Notes: generated by a model not told the origin, from the letters alone. Positions 1 to 5,388 are shown, counted from the stretch's first letter. The stretch is DNA of 5,521 bases from an uncultured Rhodobacter sp. (GCA_937901435.1 CALGTJ010000320.1:1-5521); one strand, 5' to 3'. Translations and numbers: made by a program.

Positions 1-115
1 TGACAGTGCCGTTCTAATTTGTCTGACAGCACCCAATAACCCTCTTTTTGATGATTTCTTGCACATTTTTGTGCGACATTCAGAATAGACTGAAGCTTCT
101 GAAATTGTAGAAATA
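1..115. other. Non-coding AT-rich left edge with small hairpins
   Basis: I see no gene here. There is a GCACA-TTTT-TGTGC hairpin (61-74), extendable by two weak pairs and lacking a T-tract, and an inverted repeat TTCAGAA (79-85) / TTCTGAA (97-103). TGACAG occurs twice near the edge (1-6 and 24-29). The composition differs from the coding block, so this may be flanking DNA or the end of the element. I could not match it to the right edge as an attachment-site pair. Between here and the replication gene (116-451) there are only the doubtful 72-aa ORF and the weak terminator. Confidence 0.4.
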
Positions 116-334
116 TTAATCTCTGTTATTAAACACCTCCCTATAATAAATTTCTGTTACTGGAAAGCATACGTGCACTCCGCGTACCCGAATGGCGAGG
201 TCGGTGAGAGTACCTTCTGCTCTGGATGGGTCGCAGGGACGCTGTGGCAGGGGCTGTGGGAGCGGCTTTGGTGCTGCGAGTTGTAGCTTGGTGACATAGA
301 TCACAGTCTCGGCTTTGCTGTCGCGGTTGCCCAT
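116..334 (-). CDS. Doubtful 72-aa hypothetical protein
   Basis: I do not recognise this small ORF. It follows the replication gene on the same strand, 117 bases after its stop. The first two thirds have GC-rich third codon positions resembling the neighbouring genes and include a proline-rich stretch (PKPLPQPLPQRP, about residues 23-34). The last third falls into AT-rich sequence (EIYYREVFNNRD), unlike the rest. A GGAGGG lies 12 nt before the ATG, farther than is usual. No domain, membrane segment or signal peptide is visible. A second, arginine-rich frame (380-141) overlaps it and looks like a shadow. It could be a short accessory protein of the element, the remnant of a broken gene, or chance. 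Confidence 0.3.
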   Translation of the reverse strand: MGNRDSKAETVIYVTKLQLAAPKPLPQPLPQRPCDPSRAEGTLTDLAIRVRGVHVCFPVTEIYYREVFNNRD

Positions 335-340
335 TGACCG

Positions 341-359
341 AAAAAGCCCTCCGTGGGGC
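341..359 (-). terminator. Weak intrinsic terminator after the replication gene
   Basis: On the minus strand GCCC (359-356) and GGGC (349-346) can pair around a 6-base loop, followed directly by TTTTT (345-341). It lies about 90 bases past the replication gene stop, where the operon would be expected to end. The stem is only 4 bp, so termination would be leaky at best. Confidence 0.3.
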
Positions 360-451
360 GCTATACTTCCGCGCGGACACGCGTCTCTGTGGTGTATTTC
401 ATGGGTATCTTCATCAAGGAAATGTTGGACGTCGGTGGGGGTGTCGGTCGG

Positions 452-3322
452 TCATGCCCATTTGTCGGGATCGAAAACATCATCTAAAGGTGAGGCAAAC
501 GGGTTTGACGGGTTTAACGGGTTAGTTTCCCCCTCTTTATATAAAGGGAGGGTCTCTGCCTTTTCCGTGTGACTGGGAAGAAACCCGTCAAACCCGTCAA
601 ACCCGTCAAACTCGTTTTGTTGTGAGTTAGTGCCCTCATCAGCTTGGACGCGATACACCCGCGAGCCTGAACTCTTATCAACCCGCCCGATCAGACGGAG
701 GCCATGCACAAATCGGCCTTCTCGGAATCTTAGAATTCTTCCAAGGCTTTTAACCGACTGAAGCGCCCGATCGCCTGCCAGATCGAGCAAAGCCGTTTCT
801 ACCGGCGTGTAGATATTTACGCCTTTTGCAACTGACTGCACTTCTTTGGCTGTAAACTCTGCAGTGTCGAATTGATCACGCAATGCATCGAGGAGCGCAA
901 AGAGTGCGTCGGCCTCAGGATCAGCTGCCTGCGCCTCGCGCACAAGGTCCATAGGGTCGCCAAATTCATGCGGGCACAACGCGCTGTCAGCCCAGCAAAC
1001 AGTTTGCCTTACAAGATCGTCCCACGTCTCAAATGAAGCCAAGCGCCCCTGTGCACGTTGGTGCAAATGGGTAAAGCGAGCACGGATCAGGATACATGCG
1101 GCAACCACCATTTCTAAGCGGTGATCGAGCACCCATTGTAGCGGATCTACATCAAATTGACGCGCAAACGGTTGATCCGTTTCAGGATCAATCCGGCAAA
1201 TAATGACGCGGCGCGGCAAGTCTCCGGCAAGTGACAGATTGTTGCCTGTCAGGATCAACATCGCGCGGTTTGGAATTCGGATTGCCTCCGACTTGCCCAG
1301 CACTCGATCTATCATTGCATCAGCCGTGATAAAAGCCGCCATGCTCGCGCTGTCAAAAATGCCGATCACGTTATCCCAGATAAGCGCCTTGCCACCTGTA
1401 CGCAGCGCCGTAAACAGCCGCTTGCGCGTTTCTTCATCATCGCGCCCTTGAGTGTGCGGCCATATGTCCGGCGCGCGCCCTTCGATCAACGCACCTATGC
1501 AGTTTGCCAGCAGCGTTTTACCAGATCCTTGAATAGGTGCATCAAACGCAATCGCGGGTGCGGTCGGTAGCACTGGGCGTGTAACAGCTGTTAGGATCGC
1601 CGCCAGCAGCGCGCCCTTTGCCGATGCATCCACAAAGGGAAAGGTTGAAAAAGGATGCAACAGCGTTTCTAGCGCACGGCTTGCATCATCTAACGTCGGA
1701 TTAGACGGCACGTTGGGCACATCCTCACCAAGCGGATCAAAGAGCAAACGAGTTTCCGCGTCATAGCCGGGGCTTATAAGCGCCGATCCATTTCGGCGGA
1801 TAGTTGGTGCCGTGATTACGCCCTCGATAGGCTTCAGCTTGCGCCTTTCGCTCTGTGCAATGACTTGTTTCAGCAGTCCGGGCGGCGGGTCACTGTCAAC
1901 TGGCACGACAATATTGCCTTGTTGCACGTATTTCCAAAATTGGGTCGTGTTCCCAAGGTGGTGCGCTAGTCCCGCTTCGCAAAGCGCATGCAAGCGGCCA
2001 TCTTCGGCAAGCGCAAGCTGCCCCCCAAAATCATAGGTCATCGGATCATGGCGCATGAGTTCGATCGTGGCGGTCGCGGCCTCGGACGTGTGGCCCCTCA
2101 CTAATTCCACCCGCGCGAGTGCGCGTTGCAGTCGATATGTTTTCCCGCCATGTGCAAAACTATGCAGCGACGGGCGCGCCTGCATAAGATACAAGCGGCC
2201 AACCGTGCGCCCGCCATCATAATCAGGCTCGATCGGATCGCGGGTTATGCATCCGTGATATTTGTTGCGATTGTCCAGTAGATCCCCGACCGTGACGCTT
2301 ATAAACCTTCCATCACGTTCAACCTGCACCACAAAATCGCCCGCAAGGTTGCCTGTTTCCAATGCCCGTCGTGCGCTTTTTCCCGCGCGTTCGATCGCCT
2401 CTTTGTCACTTTGATCTGTCAGCGCCGTGATCTCTTTGACGCGTTCGGCCACCCAAATTTCTTTGACTTCTTTGGCATCAGGCTTTGCCGCGCTCTTTGC
2501 CTTACTTTTGATCGCGTTAAGCTGGTCGCGTTCTTGCGCCGTCAGGTCATATAATGCATCGCGCGTGTCGGTGGGCAATGCTTCTGCATTAATCAAGAAG
2601 GGATCGCCTCGGCGTTGGTCCAGACCAGCACCACAAGCCGCCCCGCCTGCAAAGTCTAGCCGTGATTGCTGCCAAACGGATGCATCGACTAGTGTTCGCT
2701 CCAGCATCGCCCCGCTTTTACTGATTTCGATGTGACCATGACCAGCCAGCCAAAGCCGATCGACAAGCACCTGTCCTGCGCGGGGGATGTCGGCGGCGTC
2801 TTGCACCAGCATGTAAAGTCGCTGCCCTTTTACGCCACGCAGTTCTTTTTCGCCTTGCCAGATACAAGAGGATGCAGACGGCCACCACAATAGCCCAGCA
2901 TCGACCAGACCAGGCGCGGCCTTTCTGATCGCTTGCACAAGGCTATTACGATCGAGTGGGTCATCATTAGCAGCGGGGTCATAGTCTAACATCATTACGC
3001 CTGCACCCTGCGGCCATGCAAAGGCGTCGTTGGTGCGTGTTGTTGCCCCGTGTGGCTTGCCAGAATCGGTAAAGGCCTTTCGGGTCATGACTTTGGTCGC
3101 CGTGTTTTTTGGCGCGCCATAGACAAGCGCCTGCGCGGGTGTCAGGCTTTGCAAGATCGCCCCTAAGTCTGCTAGTGTTGAAAGTTCGCGTATCTCGACC
3201 TTACCTTGCGATAGGTGCCCGCCCGCTTGCTTTAGCAGATCGCCACCTGCGCCCAAAGAAAACCCTTTGGAAAGCCGTGTCGGTTTGATCGCGGTAATAA
3301 TGGAAAGCGTAGCTTTGTTCAT
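452..3322 (-). CDS. Primase/helicase-like replication protein (AEP-like N-terminus plus SF3/AAA+-like ATPase)
   Basis: This 956-aa protein probably starts replication of the excised element, joining a primase-polymerase-like domain to a helicase ATPase, in the manner of P4 alpha-like and PrimPol-helicase proteins. Residues about 60-235 hold a DxD metal-binding candidate (VMMLDYDP, D113/D115) and acidic positions D213 and D223 (LVDASVW, RLDFAGGA), as in archaeo-eukaryotic primases. The usual motif II histidine is not obvious. Residues about 280-325 are charged and probably helical. The ATPase at about 560-720 has a Walker A (QGSGKT, K602; P596 replaces the usual first G/A), a Walker B (ALIWDN, D650-N651), a sensor-1/motif C (LILTGNN, N694/N695) and an arginine pair (LPRRV, R704/R705). 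The tail carries FDG and NPx repeats (905-914, 934-942) encoded by DNA repeats. The frame extends upstream to a TTG at 3397, but the ATG at 3322 is preferred because GAGG lies 9 nt before it and MNKATLSI looks like a natural N-terminus. Function is inferred from motifs. Confidence 0.9.
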   Translation of the reverse strand: MNKATLSIITAIKPTRLSKGFSLGAGGDLLKQAGGHLSQGKVEIRELSTLADLGAILQSLTPAQALVYGAPKNTATKVMTRKAFTDSGKPHGATTRTNDAFAWPQGAGVMMLDYDPAANDDPLDRNSLVQAIRKAAPGLVDAGLLWWPSASSCIWQGEKELRGVKGQRLYMLVQDAADIPRAGQVLVDRLWLAGHGHIEISKSGAMLERTLVDASVWQQSRLDFAGGAACGAGLDQRRGDPFLINAEALPTDTRDALYDLTAQERDQLNAIKSKAKSAAKPDAKEVKEIWVAERVKEITALTDQSDKEAIERAGKSARRALETGNLAGDFVVQVERDGRFISVTVGDLLDNRNKYHGCITRDPIEPDYDGGRTVGRLYLMQARPSLHSFAHGGKTYRLQRALARVELVRGHTSEAATATIELMRHDPMTYDFGGQLALAEDGRLHALCEAGLAHHLGNTTQFWKYVQQGNIVVPVDSDPPPGLLKQVIAQSERRKLKPIEGVITAPTIRRNGSALISPGYDAETRLLFDPLGEDVPNVPSNPTLDDASRALETLLHPFSTFPFVDASAKGALLAAILTAVTRPVLPTAPAIAFDAPIQGSGKTLLANCIGALIEGRAPDIWPHTQGRDDEETRKRLFTALRTGGKALIWDNVIGIFDSASMAAFITADAMIDRVLGKSEAIRIPNRAMLILTGNNLSLAGDLPRRVIICRIDPETDQPFARQFDVDPLQWVLDHRLEMVVAACILIRARFTHLHQRAQGRLASFETWDDLVRQTVCWADSALCPHEFGDPMDLVREAQAADPEADALFALLDALRDQFDTAEFTAKEVQSVAKGVNIYTPVETALLDLAGDRALQSVKSLGRILRFREGRFVHGLRLIGRVDKSSGSRVYRVQADEGTNSQQNEFDGFDGFDGFLPSHTEKAETLPLYKEGETNPLNPSNPFASPLDDVFDPDKWA
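498..524 (-). repeat. 9-base tandem repeats, left arm (three copies)
   Basis: Read on the minus strand there are three adjoining 9-mers: TAACCCGTT (524-516), AAACCCGTC (515-507) and AAACCCGTT (506-498). They lie inside the replication gene and encode NPL-NPS-NPF (residues 934-942). They face the right arm at 581-616, where the same 9-mer runs in the opposite orientation. The period of 9 keeps the codon frame. Iteron or hairpin function is inferred. Confidence 0.72.
529..552. repeat. Palindrome between the two 9-mer arms
   Basis: A near-perfect 24-base palindrome is centred between 540 and 541 (core CTTTATATAAAG at 535-546, flanked by C-rich and G-rich runs). Ten of the twelve base pairs are Watson-Crick; the other two are a wobble and a mismatch on either strand. 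It sits off-centre between the opposing 9-mer arms, nearer the left arm. The AT-rich centre could aid melting or extrusion if this is an origin. It is also coding sequence for the tail of the replication protein (around LYKEGE). Confidence 0.6.
581..616 (+). repeat. 9-base tandem repeats, right arm (three exact copies plus one degenerate)
   Basis: On the plus strand AAACCCGTC occurs exactly three times in a row (581-589, 590-598, 599-607), followed by a degenerate AAACTCGTT (608-616). In the minus-strand coding frame they give FDGFDGFDGF (residues 905-914). With the left arm there are six good copies and one degenerate copy in two opposing groups. I did not find this 9-mer elsewhere in the window by eye. 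Confidence 0.78.
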
Positions 3323-3331
3323 TTCAAAATG

Positions 3332-3335
3332 CCTC
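3332..3335 (-). promoter_or_regulatory. Ribosome binding site that decides the replication gene start
   Basis: On the minus strand GAGG lies 9 nt upstream of the ATG at 3322. The longer reading would start at a TTG (3397), with only AAAGG two bases before it, which is too close for normal initiation. The leader would then run 111 bases from the alpA-like stop codon to this ATG, leaving room for the antisense RNA described below. Confidence 0.6.
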
Positions 3336-3340
3336 GGTTG

Positions 3341-3370
3341 TTTACCCAAGGGCGCGAATGGTGCTAAAAT
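3341..3370 (+). promoter_or_regulatory. Candidate plus-strand promoter, antisense to the replication gene leader
   Basis: The plus strand shows a -35-like TTTACC (3341-3346), an 18-base spacer and an extended -10, TGCTAAAAT (TG at 3362-3363, TAAAAT at 3365-3370). The -10 matches the sigma70 consensus at five of six positions and has the TGn extension; the -35 is weaker, at four of six. Transcription would begin near 3376-3378, moving away from the replication gene and towards the alpA-like gene. No plus-strand gene follows, but a strong terminator does, about 30 bases downstream. Confidence 0.45.
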
Positions 3371-3375
3371 ACCTA

Positions 3376-3437
3376 ATGATCTGCCCGACCGTATCAATAC
3401 CTTTGCCCGTCCGCGATGCCTGTGGGCGGGTTTTTAT
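3376..3437 (+). ncRNA. Candidate antisense RNA (about 60 nt) over the replication gene leader
   Basis: A predicted short transcript is bounded by the extended -10 promoter ending at 3370 and the intrinsic terminator at 3406-3438. It would be fully complementary to the mRNA leader between the alpA-like stop codon and the replication gene start, ending exactly over the alpA-like stop. Antisense RNAs in this position, between a small DNA-binding regulator gene and the rep gene, control copy number in pMV158-type plasmids, and ColE2-type plasmids also use a leader antisense RNA. By analogy it could limit synthesis of the replication protein. It does not cover the preferred ATG or its ribosome site, so it would have to act through leader structure, attenuation or RNA cleavage. 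Existence and role are inference from the signals alone. Confidence 0.42.
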
Positions 3438-3438
3438 T
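3406..3438 (+). terminator. Intrinsic terminator on the plus strand
   Basis: The arms CCCGTCCGCG (3406-3415) and TGTGGGCGGG (3421-3430) form a 10-bp stem around a 5-base loop (ATGCC), followed by TTTTTATT at 3431-3438. Three of the pairs are G-U when the plus strand is RNA. On the minus strand the same positions become A-C or C-A mismatches and no T-tract follows. The hairpin is therefore built for plus-strand RNA, although every nearby gene is on the minus strand. The T-tract overlaps the alpA-like stop codon (3436-3434). Confidence 0.62.
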
Positions 3439-3628
3439 GTGGGGTGCGGTTTTCGTCGGCTGTGTTCAGCCCATTGACGTCCCAGCGGCTCATCCGTCCA
3501 GAAAATTGAACGGGTGCTGGGATCTGGCCGCGCTTGACCATGCGGTAAATAGTGACGCGACCGCATCCATAACGTGCGGCGACTTGCTTGGCATTTAGCC
3601 AGCGCTGGGTGGTTTGTGTGTCAGACAT
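3434..3628 (-). CDS. AlpA/excisionase-family helix-turn-helix protein
   Basis: This 64-aa protein has the usual size and pattern of the AlpA/MerR-like excisionase family. A helix-turn-helix spans about residues 11-34 (LNAKQVAARYGCGRVTIYRM, then VKRG). A wing follows, in which PAPVQFSGRMSRW matches the typical 'P.P...g.r..W' pattern. In P4-like elements such proteins activate or repress the integrase gene, or act as recombination directionality factors. Here the protein may switch the element between the integrated and excised states, or repress its own operon. The start is well supported: GGAGAG at 3639-3634 lies 5 nt before the ATG. That ribosome site and the ATG lie in the loop of an 8-bp inverted repeat (3618-3654). 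The stop codon coincides with the T-tract of a terminator on the opposite strand. The family call is good; activator, repressor or excisionase cannot be told apart from sequence. Confidence 0.92.
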   Translation of the reverse strand: MSDTQTTQRWLNAKQVAARYGCGRVTIYRMVKRGQIPAPVQFSGRMSRWDVNGLNTADENRTPQ

Positions 3629-3654
3629 GGAAACTCTCCGTTTGCTTCTGACAC
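3618..3654 (-). promoter_or_regulatory. Inverted repeat enclosing the alpA-like ribosome site and start codon
   Basis: On the minus strand GTGTCAGA (3654-3647) and TCTGACAC (3625-3618) are a perfect 8-bp inverted repeat with a 21-base loop. The loop contains GGAGAG (3639-3634) and ends with the alpA-like ATG (3628-3626). As RNA this would present or restrain the ribosome binding site; as DNA the two half-sites could be an operator, for instance for the AlpA-like protein itself. The sequence does not decide between these. Confidence 0.42.
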
Positions 3655-3658
3655 TTGC

Positions 3659-4108
3659 TTAGGCCGTTGGATACGAGTGCGAACGGGACAGGATTTCAGA
3701 AATTTTGACCCTTTTCAGCCATCTTTTGTGTTTCGTCTTTATCGAATCGATTGGCTTTGGCTCATCACGCTCACCATCAGGGTAAAAGATCTCGGCAATT
3801 TTGGCATAGCTCTCATCGACGCCGTGACCTTGCTCTCTAAAATGATTGAAAACCCGATCAATCCAGCGACATTTTTCGTCTTCCTCAACCTTCTTATCAG
3901 GCCTTTTGTTTAGCAGCACAGCTGCGATTACCTTACCTGCCGCCTTGTCACCAGCAGGGGGATCTAGCTCTGCTAGTTCAGCAAGCGTCTCCATATCCTT
4001 TGTGCGCTTGTATCTAGCATGTAAAAATTTGATCTTGGCCTGAAGAGCTGTAGCTTCGGGCGTTTCGCCCCATGCCGTTGTAAAAACATTTCGCTTCTCA
4101 TCCGTCAT
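3659..4108 (-). CDS. Hypothetical 149-aa protein, possibly DNA-binding
   Basis: I do not recognise this protein. Its ATG overlaps the recombinase stop codon (ATGA), so translation is probably coupled; the sequence upstream offers only a weak G-rich ribosome binding site. It is strongly charged and has no signal peptide or membrane segment, so it is probably cytoplasmic. Residues about 18-50 look helical (ATALQAKIKFLHARYKR, METLAELAEL). Residues about 98-133 (DESYAKIAEIFYP followed by IDSIKTKHKRWLKRV) have the shape of a helix-turn-helix with a basic second helix, which could suit a small DNA-binding accessory factor. That reading rests on pattern only. The position between the recombinase and the AlpA-like regulator suggests a role in integration/excision control or replication. 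The gap to the next gene is 30 bases. The frame is very likely real because of the overlap and length; the function is unknown. Confidence 0.82.
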   Translation of the reverse strand: MTDEKRNVFTTAWGETPEATALQAKIKFLHARYKRTKDMETLAELAELDPPAGDKAAGKVIAAVLLNKRPDKKVEEDEKCRWIDRVFNHFREQGHGVDESYAKIAEIFYPDGERDEPKPIDSIKTKHKRWLKRVKISEILSRSHSYPTA

Positions 4109-5358
4109 GCGTCCGCCCCCATCACAAAGTTACACAAACGCGCCGCCAGATCCGCGCGTTCTGTGGAAGTGTCACCGCGACGATAGGCGGCGTCCAGCCC
4201 TCGCAAGCTATGGTCACAAAACGCATCGGCGATGTGATCCGGCACAGGCGGCTTCGCGCTCCTGCACCATCCCTTGATCGCGTTCCGAAAGCCGTGTGCC
4301 GTTAGATCGGCGTCAAACCGTTTCAGCGTCTTTCGGATAGCATTGGGCGATATTGGCCCTGTCGTGGTCGGGCTTTTAAACACATATTGCTGATCTGGAT
4401 CTTTGCGGAGGATCCTTAGACGCTCCAGCAGCGGATCAGGCAGGCGTAGGGCATATTCTCTGCCAGACTTCATCCGCCCCTGTGTCGTGCGGTCTGTGCG
4501 CGCTGGCACGGTCCACACGCCGCTTCCATCATCGATATGCGCCCATTCAGCGTGAACGATCACACCGATCCTGTGGCCGGTCGTCATGGCCGTCAGGATC
4601 GCCAGCTTGGCGGTGTCACTTGCATCTGTCGTACCCAGCCATTGCCAAAGTTCTGGCATCCGCTCAGGTGCCAAGGTGCCGTGGTGTTTCACCTCACGTC
4701 GCGCTACTGCATCCGCGAAAGCCGACTTGCGGGGCGTTGGGTCGGCCTCGATCAGCTCTTTATTCGTGGCACGATCAAACACTGCTTGTATGTGTCCCAA
4801 AGCATGGCCAGCGGTGACAGGCTTTTCGCGGAATAAAGGTTCAAGCAGGTTGAAAATTTCACGCCGCCTGATTTCTGTGATCGGTCGATCGCCCAAAACT
4901 GGCTTGATATGGTGCAGGTGGATCGCCTCAGGGCGGCGTCGGCTTGGGCCTTCTTGCAGCTTGTGTTTGCGTCCCTCATACCACTCGCTCCAAAGGTCAT
5001 TATAGGTCGGGGCGTTGGTCGCGCCAACATCAGCAAAACCGGCCAACACCTCGCCCTTGATAACGGCTTCAAGCTCTGTCGCTGTGGTCGCATTGGCAAA
5101 CCCACGGCTCAGTGCGTCAACGCCAAAGCCTTCGCGGGCCAGCCGCTTGGCAACCGTTGACAACTCACGCGCCATTGCAAGTGATGTGTCAGGATAATCG
5201 CCCATCTTGATCCAAGTCTTGGCCCGAAAGTAAAAAGCCTTTGTGCCAGTTTTCCAGCCGCGAACATAAAGGCCTGTGCGGCCACCCGTGCCGATCGCCT
5301 CACCATCTTTTGTTGGCTTCCACTTACGGATTGCCAGATCAGTTGCTAGTGTCATCAT
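4105..5358 (-). CDS. int: Tyrosine recombinase (phage/island integrase)
   Basis: This is a site-specific recombinase that would cut and rejoin DNA through a 3'-phosphotyrosine to integrate or excise the element. Residues about 5-85 resemble the DUF4102-type arm-binding domain of P4-like island integrases (conserved-looking GLYVRGWKTGTKAFYFRA and MGDYPDTSLAMARE). About 115-210 is the SAM-like core-binding domain, and about 225-417 is the catalytic domain. All the expected catalytic residues are visible: R263 (TGHRIG), K297 (GRMKSGRE), H355 and R358 (LTAHGFRNA), H383 (FCDHSL) and Y392 (AAYRRGD). The length of 417 aa is normal for the family, so the protein looks intact. Two ATG codons are adjacent at 5358 and 5355. 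A GAGG at 5364-5361 lies 2 nt from the first and 5 nt from the second, so the second may be the true start. The stop overlaps the next gene by ATGA. The integrase being first in an operon with a replication gene is notable. Family assignment is firm; the target site is unknown. Confidence 0.96.
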   Translation of the reverse strand: MMTLATDLAIRKWKPTKDGEAIGTGGRTGLYVRGWKTGTKAFYFRAKTWIKMGDYPDTSLAMARELSTVAKRLAREGFGVDALSRGFANATTATELEAVIKGEVLAGFADVGATNAPTYNDLWSEWYEGRKHKLQEGPSRRRPEAIHLHHIKPVLGDRPITEIRRREIFNLLEPLFREKPVTAGHALGHIQAVFDRATNKELIEADPTPRKSAFADAVARREVKHHGTLAPERMPELWQWLGTTDASDTAKLAILTAMTTGHRIGVIVHAEWAHIDDGSGVWTVPARTDRTTQGRMKSGREYALRLPDPLLERLRILRKDPDQQYVFKSPTTTGPISPNAIRKTLKRFDADLTAHGFRNAIKGWCRSAKPPVPDHIADAFCDHSLRGLDAAYRRGDTSTERADLAARLCNFVMGADA

Positions 5359-5367
5359 GCCCTCTGT

Positions 5368-5388
5368 GGATACACTACGGATACACTA
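5368..5388. repeat. Two 10-base direct repeats upstream of the recombinase
   Basis: GGATACACTA occurs twice on the plus strand, at 5368-5377 and 5379-5388, with a period of 11 bases, about one helical turn. The pair begins 9-10 bases upstream of the first recombinase ATG and would overlap the predicted transcription start. Such spacing suits a protein binding side by side on one face of DNA, for example an AlpA-like repressor, or the recombinase at arm-type sites. The repeat is certain; the role is inferred. Confidence 0.6.

Noticed and set aside
141..380. A 79-aa minus-strand ORF rich in arginine and serine.
   Set aside because: It overlaps the 72-aa frame, has composition typical of an out-of-frame reading and shows no recognisable domain or ribosome site.
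315..572. Plus-strand ORFs near the left edge running into the replication gene.
   Set aside because: They are antisense to the end of a well-supported gene and owe their openness to its codon pattern; no ribosome site or family resemblance was seen.
498..616. A CRISPR array reading of the 9-base repeats.
   Set aside because: The repeats are 9 bases with no spacers, occur in both orientations and lie inside a coding frame.
3323..3397. N-terminal extension of the replication protein to a TTG start (25 extra residues).
   Set aside because: TTG is a rare start with no well-placed ribosome site, whereas the ATG at 3322 has GAGG 9 nt upstream. The extension also overlaps the predicted antisense promoter and the start of its RNA.
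3614..3913. A 99-aa plus-strand ORF antisense to the 149-aa gene.
   Set aside because: The minus-strand frame is supported by the ATGA overlap with the recombinase and by its charged, ordered composition. The plus-strand reading looks like a shadow.
4752..5105. A 117-aa minus-strand ORF and several plus-strand ORFs within the recombinase gene.
   Set aside because: They lie wholly inside a gene with all its catalytic residues in another frame.
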